Shown in pieces: positions 18,176 to 26,945 of a DNA stretch of 64,000 nucleotides (within the stretch, counting starts at the first letter, position 1; each line of letters opens with the position of its first letter). The stretch spans positions 3,997,466 through 4,061,465 of the forward strand of contig NZ_PNCO02000001.1 in assembly GCF_005886105.2 (NCBI RefSeq), written 5' to 3'. The stretch comes from Pseudoalteromonas galatheae (GTDB lineage: Bacteria > Pseudomonadota > Gammaproteobacteria > Enterobacterales > Alteromonadaceae). The position numbers were made by a program, and so were the translations under genes. The notes under the pieces are model-generated. The model saw only the letters and a list, made by a program, of their open reading frames with translations. It was not told where the DNA came from and searched no databases.

Positions 18176-18880
18176 ATGGCTGGTTTTGATAAGGTAGTCG
18201 TAAGCTACGACGAAGCAATGGCAGGACTGTGTGATGGCATGACCGTGATTGCAGGGGGCTTTGGTTTGTGCGGGATCCCTGAAGGTTTGATAAACCAAAT
18301 ACGCCACATGGGCACAAAGGACTTAACCGTGGTTTCTAATAACTGCGGAGTAGACGGGTTTGGTTTAGGGGTTTTGCTTGAGGACAAGCAGATCCGCAAA
18401 ATGGTGGCTTCCTACGTGGGAGAAAACGCCTTGTTTGAGCAGCAGTTATTGAGCGGTGTATTGGAAGTTGAATTAACCCCGCAAGGGACACTTGCAGAAA
18501 AAATGCGCGCAGGTGGAGCCGGGATCCCCGCTTTTTATACCGTGACAGGCGTTGGTACACCCGTCGCTGAGGGTAAAGAGGTAAAAACGTTTGGTGACAG
18601 AGAATATATTTTAGAGCCGAGTATTACGGGAGACTTTGCTATTGTAAAAGCGTGGAAAGCAGACCGTTTTGGCAATTGTGTTTATCGCCACACCGCCATG
18701 AACTTTAATCCAATGGCTGCAACAGCTGGAAAAATTACCGTTGTTGAAGTGGAAGAAATTGTAGAGCCCGGCGAAATCGAACCGAGCCAAATTCATACTC
18801 CTGGAATTTATATCGATAGAGTGATTTTAGGACAGTTCGAAAAACGCATCGAAAAACGTACCGTGAAGGAGCAGGCATAA
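18176..18880 (+). CDS. scoA: 3-oxoacid CoA-transferase subunit A
   Basis: This is the alpha subunit of succinyl-CoA:acetoacetate CoA-transferase, which activates acetoacetate. It starts [18 protein letters not shown] and has the family motif [13 protein letters not shown], followed by [13 protein letters not shown]. The length of 234 residues is normal. ATG 18176 is chosen over ATG 18173 because AGGAGG at 18166-18171 is too close to the first and because homologues start M-A-G. Its stop overlaps the start of subunit B (TAATG). Confidence 0.95.
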   Translation: MAGFDKVVVSYDEAMAGLCDGMTVIAGGFGLCGIPEGLINQIRHMGTKDLTVVSNNCGVDGFGLGVLLEDKQIRKMVASYVGENALFEQQLLSGVLEVELTPQGTLAEKMRAGGAGIPAFYTVTGVGTPVAEGKEVKTFGDREYILEPSITGDFAIVKAWKADRFGNCVYRHTAMNFNPMAATAGKITVVEVEEIVEPGEIEPSQIHTPGIYIDRVILGQFEKRIEKRTVKEQA

Positions 18881-19539
18881 TGGCATTAACCAGAGAGCAA
18901 ATGGCCATGCGAGTGGCACAGGAATTAAGAGATGGGTTTTATGTCAATCTTGGTATTGGGATCCCCACGCTGGTGGCCAATTATGTACCACAGGGCATGG
19001 ATGTTATACTGCAATCGGAAAACGGCTTATTAGGAATGGGGGCTTATCCAACCGAGCAGGAAGTGGATGCGGATATGATCAATGCGGGTAAGGAAACCGT
19101 TACGGCCCGCACGGGAGCTGCCATTTTTAGTTCTGCAGAAAGCTTTGCAATGATCCGTGGCGGTCATGTGGACCTGACAGTGCTTGGCGCTTTTGAAGTG
19201 GATCAACAAGGTAATCTCGCCAGCTGGATGATCCCAGGTAAGCTTATCAAGGGCATGGGTGGCGCGATGGACCTGGTCGCTGGGGCTAAAAATATAATTT
19301 GCACTATGACGCATGCGAATAAACAAGGTGAGTCCAAGCTGCTACAGCACTGTAGTTTACCGCTCACCGGCGTAAACTGTATCAATAAGATAGTAACCGA
19401 TCTTGCGCTGCTTGAAGTCAAAGGTGGCGCGTTTCATTTACTTGAGCGAGCTCCAGGTGTTAGCGTCGCGGAAATTCAAGCAAAAACAGCTGGTATATTG
19501 ATCTGCCCAGATGACGTACCGGAGATGGCGTTTAGCTAG
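18880..19539 (+). CDS. scoB: 3-oxoacid CoA-transferase subunit B
   Basis: This beta subunit carries the catalytic glutamate in ILQSENGLLGMG (Glu near residue 47). Further conserved parts are GIGIPTLVANYVP at the start and GGHVDLTVLGAFEVD in the middle. The 219-residue length is standard. It is the last gene of the 3-hydroxybutyrate operon and, with subunit A, produces acetoacetyl-CoA for thiolysis to acetyl-CoA. No thiolase gene is nearby, so that step must be encoded elsewhere. Confidence 0.95.
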   Translation: MALTREQMAMRVAQELRDGFYVNLGIGIPTLVANYVPQGMDVILQSENGLLGMGAYPTEQEVDADMINAGKETVTARTGAAIFSSAESFAMIRGGHVDLTVLGAFEVDQQGNLASWMIPGKLIKGMGGAMDLVAGAKNIICTMTHANKQGESKLLQHCSLPLTGVNCINKIVTDLALLEVKGGAFHLLERAPGVSVAEIQAKTAGILICPDDVPEMAFS

Positions 19540-19572
19540 GGTTGAACTAAAGCTAAGCTTCCATGCTATGCA

Positions 19573-19598
19573 CGCAGCTGGCTTTAACGCGAGCTGCG
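19573..19598 (+). terminator. Hairpin after the CoA-transferase operon
   Basis: CGCAGCT (19573-19579) can pair with AGCTGCG (19592-19598) about 35 bp after the scoB stop. There is no long T tract, so it is a tentative terminator. The remaining bases to 19818 show only AT-rich sequence that should contain the promoter of the next gene. Confidence 0.4.
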
Positions 19599-19818
19599 CT
19601 ACATTTGTTATTCTGCGCCGCTTCCACAAAGTGGCTTGTAATCAACATACCTTCTCAGTTATCTAAAAGTCCTATTTTTCCCTTAATTATCCTTCCCCTG
19701 CTATAGCTTCTCATCGTAGTCATAAAATTGTAAAAAATAGTAAACACTTACCTATAAAGCCTCCCATATAAACCTGAAATTGGTACAATTGTTTATTACA
19801 ATTTGCAAAGGACATTCA

Positions 19819-21774
19819 ATGCAAGCTTCTTTTAGCGCACCAAAGGTGGGGCGGTGGTACCTTTTTATTACTGAGAGTTGGAAGATACTTTTATTATGGC
19901 TGAGTGGGGTATTTCTACTTATGTCATTTAGGCTATTTTATCTATTTCATTTCAGCGAGAACATTTCGTTAAATATCACGGCTAAGCAAATATTTGATGC
20001 CTTAGCCACTGGTTTTAAATTTGACTCCTCCGCTGCTGGAGTTTGTCTCGCTATTCCTTTTTTGCTGAATTGTTTCCTACAACCTTTGCGATTAGATAAT
20101 TGGGTTAGACGAGTACGCAATATGATAGGGCTAATTTATCTGAGTGTTTTTGTATTATTAGGAATCTGCGGGATAACTTATATCAGCGAGTATGGAACTC
20201 AATACAATTATTTTATGCTGGAAGGGTTATATGATGATCAGCAGGCTATACTGAGCACGGCCATTCAGCAGTATAAGCCCTGGGGGAGTTTGTTGAGCAT
20301 AGGTATACTGCTATCTTGCGTAGTCGTATGGACTCGTTTTGTGGATAAGAGAAGTTATCGCTTACTGATAAACATTTGTCCGAAGAGCAGAATCAAGCAA
20401 GCAATTATTTCGATATTGGTGTTCGTTATGTTTGTTTGCGCCGCTAGAGGCTCATTTGACTCTCGTCCTGCATCAAGAAAGTGGTCGGCCGTCACTACAG
20501 ATCCATTTGTAAACAACTTAGTTATTAACCCGTTCCGTAGTTTCTTTTACGCGATACAAGACTATGGTGAATTAAATCAGCTCACCACGTTAAGTACTAA
20601 TCCTTATTTGGCCGATAAGCATGAGATCGATGATGCGCTGCTAAATAATGAAACCCGTAGTATGGGGCCCTTAATTCAAAAACCTTCGCGCATTTTTTAC
20701 ATTGTAATGGAAAGCTTTGATTCTTGGCCTCTGCAGGATAAATATAGGGATTTAGCGCTAACAGAAAATTTTCATCGACTAAAAGCAAAGGGGATTTATG
20801 TTGAACAAGCGTTGCCTGCTGCTTCTAGTACAATGAACTCATTGTCCAGTCTAGTTACAGGGATTCCATTTAGTGGTATTAACATGAGCCGTCTCACGAG
20901 TAAGGCTCAAACATACTCGCTAATCCATTTGATGGAGGATCAAGGTTATACATCACAATTTTTTTATGGTGGCTTATTGTCTTGGCAAACGGTAGGTGAG
21001 TTTATGAGTAGACATGGCGTCGATCACGTCTATTCTGCTGCAAATGCTGGAGGCAAGGGGAGCGCTGGTGTATGGGGGGTTGATGATGGGCAATTATTTG
21101 ATCTCGTTAGCCAGTCAGTGCCAGAAAATAGCTTTAATTTGATTATGACGACTAGCTACCATGGCCCATTTAATTTAGATTTGTCAGCTAGCGATTACCC
21201 TTGGAAAAACGGTGACTACCCAGTTCAGTTTCAGCGGATGGGTGATGAAGTGTTATCAGCTAACACTCTTGGACACTTATGGTATTCAGATCAAATGATG
21301 GGACAGTTTGTGGATAATATGCAACGCAAATACCCTGACGCGCTATTTATCATTACTGGAGATCACTACAGCCGCCGCTATTTTCATGCTAAGCCTAACT
21401 TGTACGAACTCACCCATGTCCCAATCCTTATACTGGGGCAAGGGGTTTCACCTAAATTGAGTAACCGAACAATTGCTTCACATATGGATATCACAGCAAC
21501 GATTATGGACTTGATAGCAAGGTCCAACACATCGTTTTCTAGTTTTGGCTATTCACTTGTTGGTTCTGAAGCTCCAGAAAATGTTTTTGGTTATAAAACA
21601 ATTCGAGATACGGAGCGAGTTTGGAAACAAGGTGATGGTGAGCAGTTTTATAGCTATCAGGTTAACCCCAAACAGGGTGATAAAGGTGTTGAGCAGCCAG
21701 CACCAACCCTTGAATATCAAACTTATATGGCTGCTGCATGGCAATTACTAATGGGGAGTCCTACACCTCATTAA
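19819..21774 (+). CDS. LTA synthase/sulfatase-superfamily membrane transferase
   Basis: The roughly 650-residue protein has five or so N-terminal membrane segments (within residues 20-220) followed by a large extracytoplasmic sulfatase-like domain. Motifs are VMESFDSWP (metal-binding Glu), the presumed nucleophile in ASSTMNSLSSLVTG, and FIITGDHYSRRYF (Asp-His metal ligands). The family includes LtaS, OpgB and related phosphoglycerol or phosphoethanolamine transferases; in a Gram-negative the product is probably a modified periplasmic glucan or surface glycan. ATG 19819 is used because AAAGGA at 19807-19812 is well placed for it. It is monocistronic. Confidence 0.85.
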   Translation: MQASFSAPKVGRWYLFITESWKILLLWLSGVFLLMSFRLFYLFHFSENISLNITAKQIFDALATGFKFDSSAAGVCLAIPFLLNCFLQPLRLDNWVRRVRNMIGLIYLSVFVLLGICGITYISEYGTQYNYFMLEGLYDDQQAILSTAIQQYKPWGSLLSIGILLSCVVVWTRFVDKRSYRLLINICPKSRIKQAIISILVFVMFVCAARGSFDSRPASRKWSAVTTDPFVNNLVINPFRSFFYAIQDYGELNQLTTLSTNPYLADKHEIDDALLNNETRSMGPLIQKPSRIFYIVMESFDSWPLQDKYRDLALTENFHRLKAKGIYVEQALPAASSTMNSLSSLVTGIPFSGINMSRLTSKAQTYSLIHLMEDQGYTSQFFYGGLLSWQTVGEFMSRHGVDHVYSAANAGGKGSAGVWGVDDGQLFDLVSQSVPENSFNLIMTTSYHGPFNLDLSASDYPWKNGDYPVQFQRMGDEVLSANTLGHLWYSDQMMGQFVDNMQRKYPDALFIITGDHYSRRYFHAKPNLYELTHVPILILGQGVSPKLSNRTIASHMDITATIMDLIARSNTSFSSFGYSLVGSEAPENVFGYKTIRDTERVWKQGDGEQFYSYQVNPKQGDKGVEQPAPTLEYQTYMAAAWQLLMGSPTPH

Positions 21775-21811
21775 ACTGCGACGTGGGCCAATATAGACTG
21801 TTAAACCCGAG

Positions 21812-21841
21812 GGCCATACTAATCTTTTGATTAGCATGGCC
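21812..21841. terminator. Strong hairpin downstream of the LtaS-like gene
   Basis: GGCCATACTAATC and GATTAGCATGGCC form a 13-bp stem with one mismatch and a TTTT loop. It lies between convergent genes. It lacks a 3' T run on the plus strand. It may be a bidirectional or Rho-linked terminator, or an interspersed palindrome. Confidence 0.5.
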
Positions 21842-21942
21842 TGTAATCGTATTCTTATAAGTGCAAATCACTATAGCAGTGAGGTATGCTTTTTGGATGA
21901 TACTATTTAGTCTTATTTATTAACTGTTAATGACTAAGATAC

Positions 21943-22590
21943 TCACGCGCTACGTGCATTCATCTCAGCAATAAACTTGTTCGAATCTTCAATAGAGCGG
22001 TTCATATCAGCGATTAGGGCGCTAATATCACGCTTTAACCCCGTAAACTCACCTTTAATAGCGCTTACCGCTTGTGCATTTAGGTTATGTTTAAGATACA
22101 GCACATTATCTTGTAGCGAGTCGAGCACGGGCTGCATTTTGGCTTCACTGCTGCGCATTGAGCGAAGTAAGCGTTCAAATTGGCGCTGTGTTTGGCTTAA
22201 TTGCTTAGCACTCTCGCGTTTTAGGTTTGCACTTGAATATTGCTCAAGTTCATCTTGCCACTCGTCAAATAGCGCATTGGCTACGTCTTCCACTTTGTCT
22301 ATATTGCTACTTACTTCAGCTGCAGCGGCAAGGGATGACTGGTAGTCATCGTTAAGCAGGTTATAGGCTTCTTGTAATTCACCACCATCAAAGTTAATTA
22401 ACGTGGTGAGTCTTTCCAACGCCGATTGAAACTCTTTTTGTGATTCCTCTTGGGACTCCTTTGTTTCTTCGACACGATCAACCAATATCTCGCGTTTATG
22501 CACACCAAACTTTTCCATAGTGGCGTAATAGGCACTCTGGCAGCCAGTAACGAGTAAAAGTAACACTGCGCTTAAGGTGAGTTTCTTCAT
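21943..22590 (-). CDS. DUF2959 family lipoprotein
   Basis: The 215-residue protein begins MKKLTLSAVLLLLVTGCQ, a lipoprotein signal with lipobox LVTGC. It continues SAYYATMEKFGVHKREILVDRV, which is characteristic of the DUF2959 family. The rest is long amphipathic helices and is probably a coiled coil facing the periplasm. The ATG at 22590 is used because GGGAG lies 6 bp before it; an in-frame GTG two codons earlier is less likely. Function is unknown. It is divergent from yihY. Confidence 0.85.
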   Translation of the reverse strand: MKKLTLSAVLLLLVTGCQSAYYATMEKFGVHKREILVDRVEETKESQEESQKEFQSALERLTTLINFDGGELQEAYNLLNDDYQSSLAAAAEVSSNIDKVEDVANALFDEWQDELEQYSSANLKRESAKQLSQTQRQFERLLRSMRSSEAKMQPVLDSLQDNVLYLKHNLNAQAVSAIKGEFTGLKRDISALIADMNRSIEDSNKFIAEMNARSA

Positions 22591-22708
22591 TTGCACTCCC
22601 GGGCTCTAGAAGGTCAATAATTAGTAAGTGGCCACGTGACCGTCGTTATATATTACTATTTAGCGTTATAAATTATGGCGGGGATTGTTATGATATGTAA
22701 AGTGATCC

Positions 22709-23629
22709 ATGAATATTAACTTGATTATGATGCAAAGAATAACCGAAATGAAGGTCGTAGCACTGCGATTCTTACATTCTCAGCCTAGCTGGTGGCGCCG
22801 CTATAGTAAGCGTTGTATTGAGGACCAGATCACGGTCAACGCGGGCTATTTAGCGTATGTCACACTACTTTCGTTAGTCCCCTTAGTTGCGGTGGGTGTG
22901 GCAATTTTTTCGGCGTTTCCTGGATTTGAAGATACGCGTTTTGCTATTGAAAACTTTGTGTTTAATAACTTTGTGCCAACATCTACGGACACCATTAAAG
23001 AGCACATTAGTGCGTTTACTGGCAATGCGAATAAGATGACAGCTGTGGGGGTGAGCTTTTTGGCCGTTGTGGCTTTGTTACTTATTCGCAATGTTGACAC
23101 CACACTCAACCGAATTTGGCGAGTGAAGCAAAAGCGCCCATTGATGATTTCGTTTGCGATTTACTGGATGGTGCTCACGCTTGGTCCTGTGCTATTAGGC
23201 GCGAGTATTGGTATGACATCTTATATCGTTTCTTTAGTGACATTTGCCGATCAAGGGATCCCGGGATTTAGTGGTGCACTGATTAAGATGTTGCCTTATT
23301 TAATTTCTATGGTTGGCTTCATTATGCTCTATACTTTAGTACCAAATACCAGTGTGTCATTTCGAGCCGCGGTTCCGGGTGCTTTGTTTGCAGCTTTGTT
23401 ATTTGAGCTAACGAAAAAAGGCTTTGCATTATACATCAGCCATTTTCCCTCATACGAAGTTATCTATGGCGCGCTCGCGACAGTTCCTATTCTTTTTGTT
23501 TGGGTATATTTATCTTGGATAGTGGTGTTGTTAGGTGCGGAGTTTACCGTGTGCTTAACCCAAGATATGGAAGCCGCAGGATTAGATGCAAGCTCGGAGT
23601 TTGACCCACCAGACGCGCAGGGACTTTAG
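22709..23629 (+). CDS. yihY: YihY/BrkB-family inner membrane protein
   Basis: This is a polytopic membrane protein of the YihY (UPF0761, formerly mis-called RNase BN) family. It has about six hydrophobic helices, with signatures AGYLAYVTLLSLVPLVAVG near residues 47-65, RNVDTTLNRIWRV in the middle and GALFAALLFELTKKGFA near 220. The function is not established. The initiator is uncertain: in-frame ATG codons occur at 22709, 22727, 22730 and 22748, none with a strong ribosome binding site. The order yihY-pip-dtd, all on one strand with short gaps, suggests one transcript. Confidence 0.88.
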   Translation: MNINLIMMQRITEMKVVALRFLHSQPSWWRRYSKRCIEDQITVNAGYLAYVTLLSLVPLVAVGVAIFSAFPGFEDTRFAIENFVFNNFVPTSTDTIKEHISAFTGNANKMTAVGVSFLAVVALLLIRNVDTTLNRIWRVKQKRPLMISFAIYWMVLTLGPVLLGASIGMTSYIVSLVTFADQGIPGFSGALIKMLPYLISMVGFIMLYTLVPNTSVSFRAAVPGALFAALLFELTKKGFALYISHFPSYEVIYGALATVPILFVWVYLSWIVVLLGAEFTVCLTQDMEAAGLDASSEFDPPDAQGL

Positions 23630-23672
23630 CTTTTACCAATAACGGTTAGCTTAAGACCCTTTAGGTGGAATT

Positions 23673-24617
23673 ATGAGCTTATTGTATCGACATGGCGATG
23701 CATTGCGTCGCTTTCATCTCGCGGTGGGTGAAGGGCATCAATTGGGCATAGAGGAATATGGCTGCAGTGATGGCACACCGCTTATCATGCTGCATGGTGG
23801 CCCAGGTCAGGGCCATTCTCGTAATGTGCTTGGTTACTTCAATCCGCAAAAATACCGTATCATACTGTTTAGTCAGCGAGGCTGTGGTAACTCAACGCCG
23901 ACTGATTTTAGCAATATAAATACCGCGAACCTGCTGAAAGATATTCATACCATTCGTGCGCATTTAGGACTGCAAAAGGTTGTACTCGTCGGAGAATCTT
24001 TCGGTGCCATGCTGGCACTTCTTTATGCTGAGCAACATCGTGAAAATGTCTTGGGGATGGTGTTGTGGTCGAGTTTTTTGGGCAATGAGGCGGATCTTCA
24101 TTGGCTTTATGGTAGCCAAGGTGCCCCCGCACAAATTTATCCAGAGCAGTATCTTGCCTTTGCACAAGGTGCACAAACTGTGGAATCCTTACTAGACCAT
24201 TATCATTCGGCACTCTTTGGCGAGGATGAGTTACTCAAAAGAAAAGCAGCACAGCGCTGGTGTGAGTGGGATAACCTGATCACAACAGATAGCGATACAC
24301 AAGGTATTAGGCTCTGCAAAGCAGACAAACAGCTCAGTAAAGCACAGCATATGGTGCATTTTTTTAGTCATCAGTGCTTTATCAAAACACAACAAATTAC
24401 AGCAGATGCACATCAGCTCAATCACTTACCTATCTGGTTTATTCACAGTCGGCATGATTTAATGTGTCGATACGCACCGGTTTATCAGTTAGCACAAAGC
24501 ATTAAGGCGCAGTTACTGATTTTGAATGGGGTTGGGCATTGTAGTGCTAACCCCATTTACGCAGAAGCAATAAGGCGAGCGGCTGATCTATTGCTGTGCA
24601 AAATTCAGCATCATTAG
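23673..24617 (+). CDS. Alpha/beta hydrolase, proline iminopeptidase-like
   Basis: The 314 residues follow the prolyl aminopeptidase pattern: oxyanion HGGPGQGHSRN, FSQRGCGNSTP and nucleophile elbow VLVGESFGAMLAL (Ser near 112). Asp in HSRHDLMCRYAP and His in GVGHCSANP complete the triad. Classical enzymes have GGSWGS at the elbow; GESFGA here is a variation, so substrate preference may differ. It is located between yihY and dtd. Confidence 0.85.
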   Translation: MSLLYRHGDALRRFHLAVGEGHQLGIEEYGCSDGTPLIMLHGGPGQGHSRNVLGYFNPQKYRIILFSQRGCGNSTPTDFSNINTANLLKDIHTIRAHLGLQKVVLVGESFGAMLALLYAEQHRENVLGMVLWSSFLGNEADLHWLYGSQGAPAQIYPEQYLAFAQGAQTVESLLDHYHSALFGEDELLKRKAAQRWCEWDNLITTDSDTQGIRLCKADKQLSKAQHMVHFFSHQCFIKTQQITADAHQLNHLPIWFIHSRHDLMCRYAPVYQLAQSIKAQLLILNGVGHCSANPIYAEAIRRAADLLLCKIQHH

Positions 24618-24636
24618 AAGTCACAAGAGGTAGGTA

Positions 24637-25077
24637 GTGCAAGGATTAATTCAAAGAGTCAGCGAAGCAAAGGTAGAAGTAGAAGGTGAGATTGTAGGCC
24701 AAATCCGTCAGGGGATATTGTTACTTTTAGGCGTTGAAAAGTCGGATACCGAGCAAACGGCGGATAAGTTGCTGCATAAGGTAAGTAACTACCGTATTTT
24801 TACCGACGACAAGGGGAAAATGAATTTAAGTTTAAAAGACATTGAAGGCGAATTATTAGTTGTATCGCAATTCACCTTGGCGGCAGACACCAAAAAAGGC
24901 ATGAGGCCAAGCTTTTCGAGCGCAGGAACACCTGAGCAAGCGAATACACTCTACGAATACTTTGTGGCTCAAGCCAAGGCAGCAGGGTTGAAAGTCGCGA
25001 CGGGACAATTTGCCGCGGATATGAAGGTGAGTTTACTCAATGACGGCCCTGTGACTTTTAATTTTAATGTTGAGTAG
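24637..25077 (+). CDS. dtd: D-aminoacyl-tRNA deacylase
   Basis: It hydrolyses D-aminoacyl-tRNAs (and Gly-tRNAAla), acting as a proofreader in the cytosol. The 146-residue protein shows the two family active-site motifs VVSQFTLAADTKKGMRPSF (near residue 76) and NDGPVTFNFNVE at the C-terminus. The start codon is GTG at 24637, downstream of AGAGGT; MQGLIQRVSEAKVEV is the usual N-terminus. It is the last gene of the yihY-pip-dtd group. Confidence 0.96.
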   Translation: MQGLIQRVSEAKVEVEGEIVGQIRQGILLLLGVEKSDTEQTADKLLHKVSNYRIFTDDKGKMNLSLKDIEGELLVVSQFTLAADTKKGMRPSFSSAGTPEQANTLYEYFVAQAKAAGLKVATGQFAADMKVSLLNDGPVTFNFNVE

Positions 25078-25109
25078 TGATTTGACTAAAAGCTTAAGAC
25101 CAACAAATG

Positions 25110-25799
25110 CTAGCGTTTAACTTCGATAATCATATTGGCGTAGTCCGGCACCTTTTCGATAAAGGGCTTTTTACCAAAGTTGGTAATTAGTAAGTGTTGA
25201 AGTTGCTTGAGCTGCGACTCATGCTCAGTTAAAAAGTTGATATACAGTCGGCCCCCATCATTAATAGCAGCTCTGAGCAGGCGATAAAACTGATGCTGAA
25301 ACAAGAAGATTGGAGGCTCAAGTTCGCTAAATAAATCGAGCACAATCCAATCGTAGCGTTTGCCTTGTTGCAACGCTTTAAATACATCAACACAATTAAC
25401 ATCGCACAAAGGGTCGCCACCAAAATAGCGTTTGTAACAATGGATCACATCTGGGTTGTTATCTACAGTGGTTATGTGACAATTTGGATAAGTGGCATTG
25501 AGGTAATCACGGATTGCACCTGCGCCAAGACCCAGCTCCAGTACGCTGGTTGGCGGGGTGACTTGCTGCCAGCGACTCGCGAATGTTTTTAAATGAGGAA
25601 ATAACAAGTGCTCCGGGTGGTTTAACTCCACAACGGATTGTAATGTGTTGTTTATCAGAAGCCATCTTAACGATTTCTCTTGTCGCACTTGGATGCTATT
25701 TCTGCCTTGTTTATGCCAATATAGCAAGTGTCCTAGCTGGTGGCTCCGGTCCACAAAATCGTTGCTGATAGTGCCTGAATGCGTGATAAATTCTCCCAT
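25110..25799 (-). CDS. Spermidine synthase-like methyltransferase
   Basis: The 229-residue protein has a Rossmann-type SAM-binding fold: motif I LELGLGAGAIRDYL (near residue 84), acidic loop TTVDNNPDVIHCY, and WIVLDLFSELEPP. It resembles polyamine-synthase-like proteins but is shorter, and the aminopropyl-transfer motif is not obvious. Polyamine synthesis therefore cannot be claimed. It is convergent with dtd. Confidence 0.72.
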   Translation of the reverse strand: MGEFITHSGTISNDFVDRSHQLGHLLYWHKQGRNSIQVRQEKSLRWLLINNTLQSVVELNHPEHLLFPHLKTFASRWQQVTPPTSVLELGLGAGAIRDYLNATYPNCHITTVDNNPDVIHCYKRYFGGDPLCDVNCVDVFKALQQGKRYDWIVLDLFSELEPPIFLFQHQFYRLLRAAINDGGRLYINFLTEHESQLKQLQHLLITNFGKKPFIEKVPDYANMIIEVKR

Positions 25800-25972
25800 G
25801 ATAACATCAGCATAGACGAGGATTTTGTGAATGCCAGCTTGTCCACCAGTTTTTACACCAAAGGATAAGTGTTTTGGCGCATTTTATTCCCTACACTGAG
25901 CTTATCTTGTAGGGTGTATCCGTACTAGATTTAAAGTCGTTTAACAGGCTAATAACAAAACAGGAGTCAGTG

Positions 25973-26872
25973 ATGTTTGAGGTAACTTCACCACAAAGCA
26001 GCGAAGATTGGCAAGCTTATTACCAGTTACGCTGGCAGGTGTTAAGAGCGCCATGGGATCAACCTCGTGGCAGCGAACAGGATGATTTAGAACAAGAAGC
26101 TGAACATCGCTACATTAAAAATAATGATGGTGAAGTGCTAGGCGTAGCTAGGCTCCATTTTAACAATCATAAGCAAGCACAAGTACGCTATATGGCCGTT
26201 GCAGAGGGGCATCGAGGTCATCATTTAGGTAGCCGTTTGCTTCATGAGCTGGAAGTTATTGCGTGGACGCAAAAAGCAGAAGAGCTGGTTTTGTACGCTC
26301 GTGAGCGTGCGTTATCATTTTACGAGCGCCATGGCTATCAAGTGGTTGAAAAGGCACACTTAGCCTATGGTGATGTGCAGCACTGGAAAATGGTAAAACA
26401 ACGTCCTACGGAGCCGGGCTGGTTTAGGCAGCCAGATTGGACCCATGTATTACAAAATACTTGGCGGGAGTCTATTCCAATCAGTGATGCGATGGGGATT
26501 AAAGTAGAAAGTTATACAGACTGGCAGTTTTCCACTAAGGCTGACTTAAAAGCGAACCTTAACTTACACAACTCGATGTTTGCAGGCTCTATATATAGCA
26601 TGGCGACGTTAACGGGTTGGGGAGCGACTTATTTAGCACTTAAGGAACTCGGGTTAGAGGGAGATATTGTGTTAGCTGATGCCAATATTAAATATCTAAA
26701 GCCGTTAACCACGGCTCCAGCGGCAACGGTTACCATTGCGGACTGCGAAGGTGAATTACAAGCGCTAGAGACGGCAGGCAAAGCAAAATATGTGGTGCCA
26801 GTGAATGTTTATGATGGTGACATGTTAGTTGCTAAATTTGAGGGGCAGTTTGTGGTGATTAAACCGCAATAA
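25973..26872 (+). CDS. Fused GNAT acetyltransferase / hotdog thioesterase (YiiD-like)
   Basis: An N-terminal GNAT domain (about 1-140) carries an acetyl-CoA loop in AVAEGHRGHHLGSRLLHELE. The C-terminal domain (about 155-299) has a hotdog thioesterase helix with LNLHNSMFAGSIYSMATL. The same two-domain order is found in E. coli YiiD (also called FabY/MadA, linked to fatty acid synthesis initiation). ATG 25973 is chosen over GTG 25970 for its distance from AGGAG at 25962-25966. It is followed by a strong terminator. Confidence 0.85.
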   Translation: MFEVTSPQSSEDWQAYYQLRWQVLRAPWDQPRGSEQDDLEQEAEHRYIKNNDGEVLGVARLHFNNHKQAQVRYMAVAEGHRGHHLGSRLLHELEVIAWTQKAEELVLYARERALSFYERHGYQVVEKAHLAYGDVQHWKMVKQRPTEPGWFRQPDWTHVLQNTWRESIPISDAMGIKVESYTDWQFSTKADLKANLNLHNSMFAGSIYSMATLTGWGATYLALKELGLEGDIVLADANIKYLKPLTTAPAATVTIADCEGELQALETAGKAKYVVPVNVYDGDMLVAKFEGQFVVIKPQ

Positions 26873-26901
26873 GTAGAGAATTATTTTCAGCTTCCCAAAT
26901 G

Positions 26902-26930
26902 AAAAAGCTCTGAGTGTTCAGAGCTTTTTT
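26902..26930. terminator. Bidirectional terminator between the YiiD-like gene and pldA
   Basis: AAAAAGCTCTGA and TCAGAGCTTTTTT form a perfect hairpin with T tracts on both strands. It serves the convergent genes on either side. Confidence 0.9.
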
Positions 26931-26945
26931 CGTATTTGAATGTGC

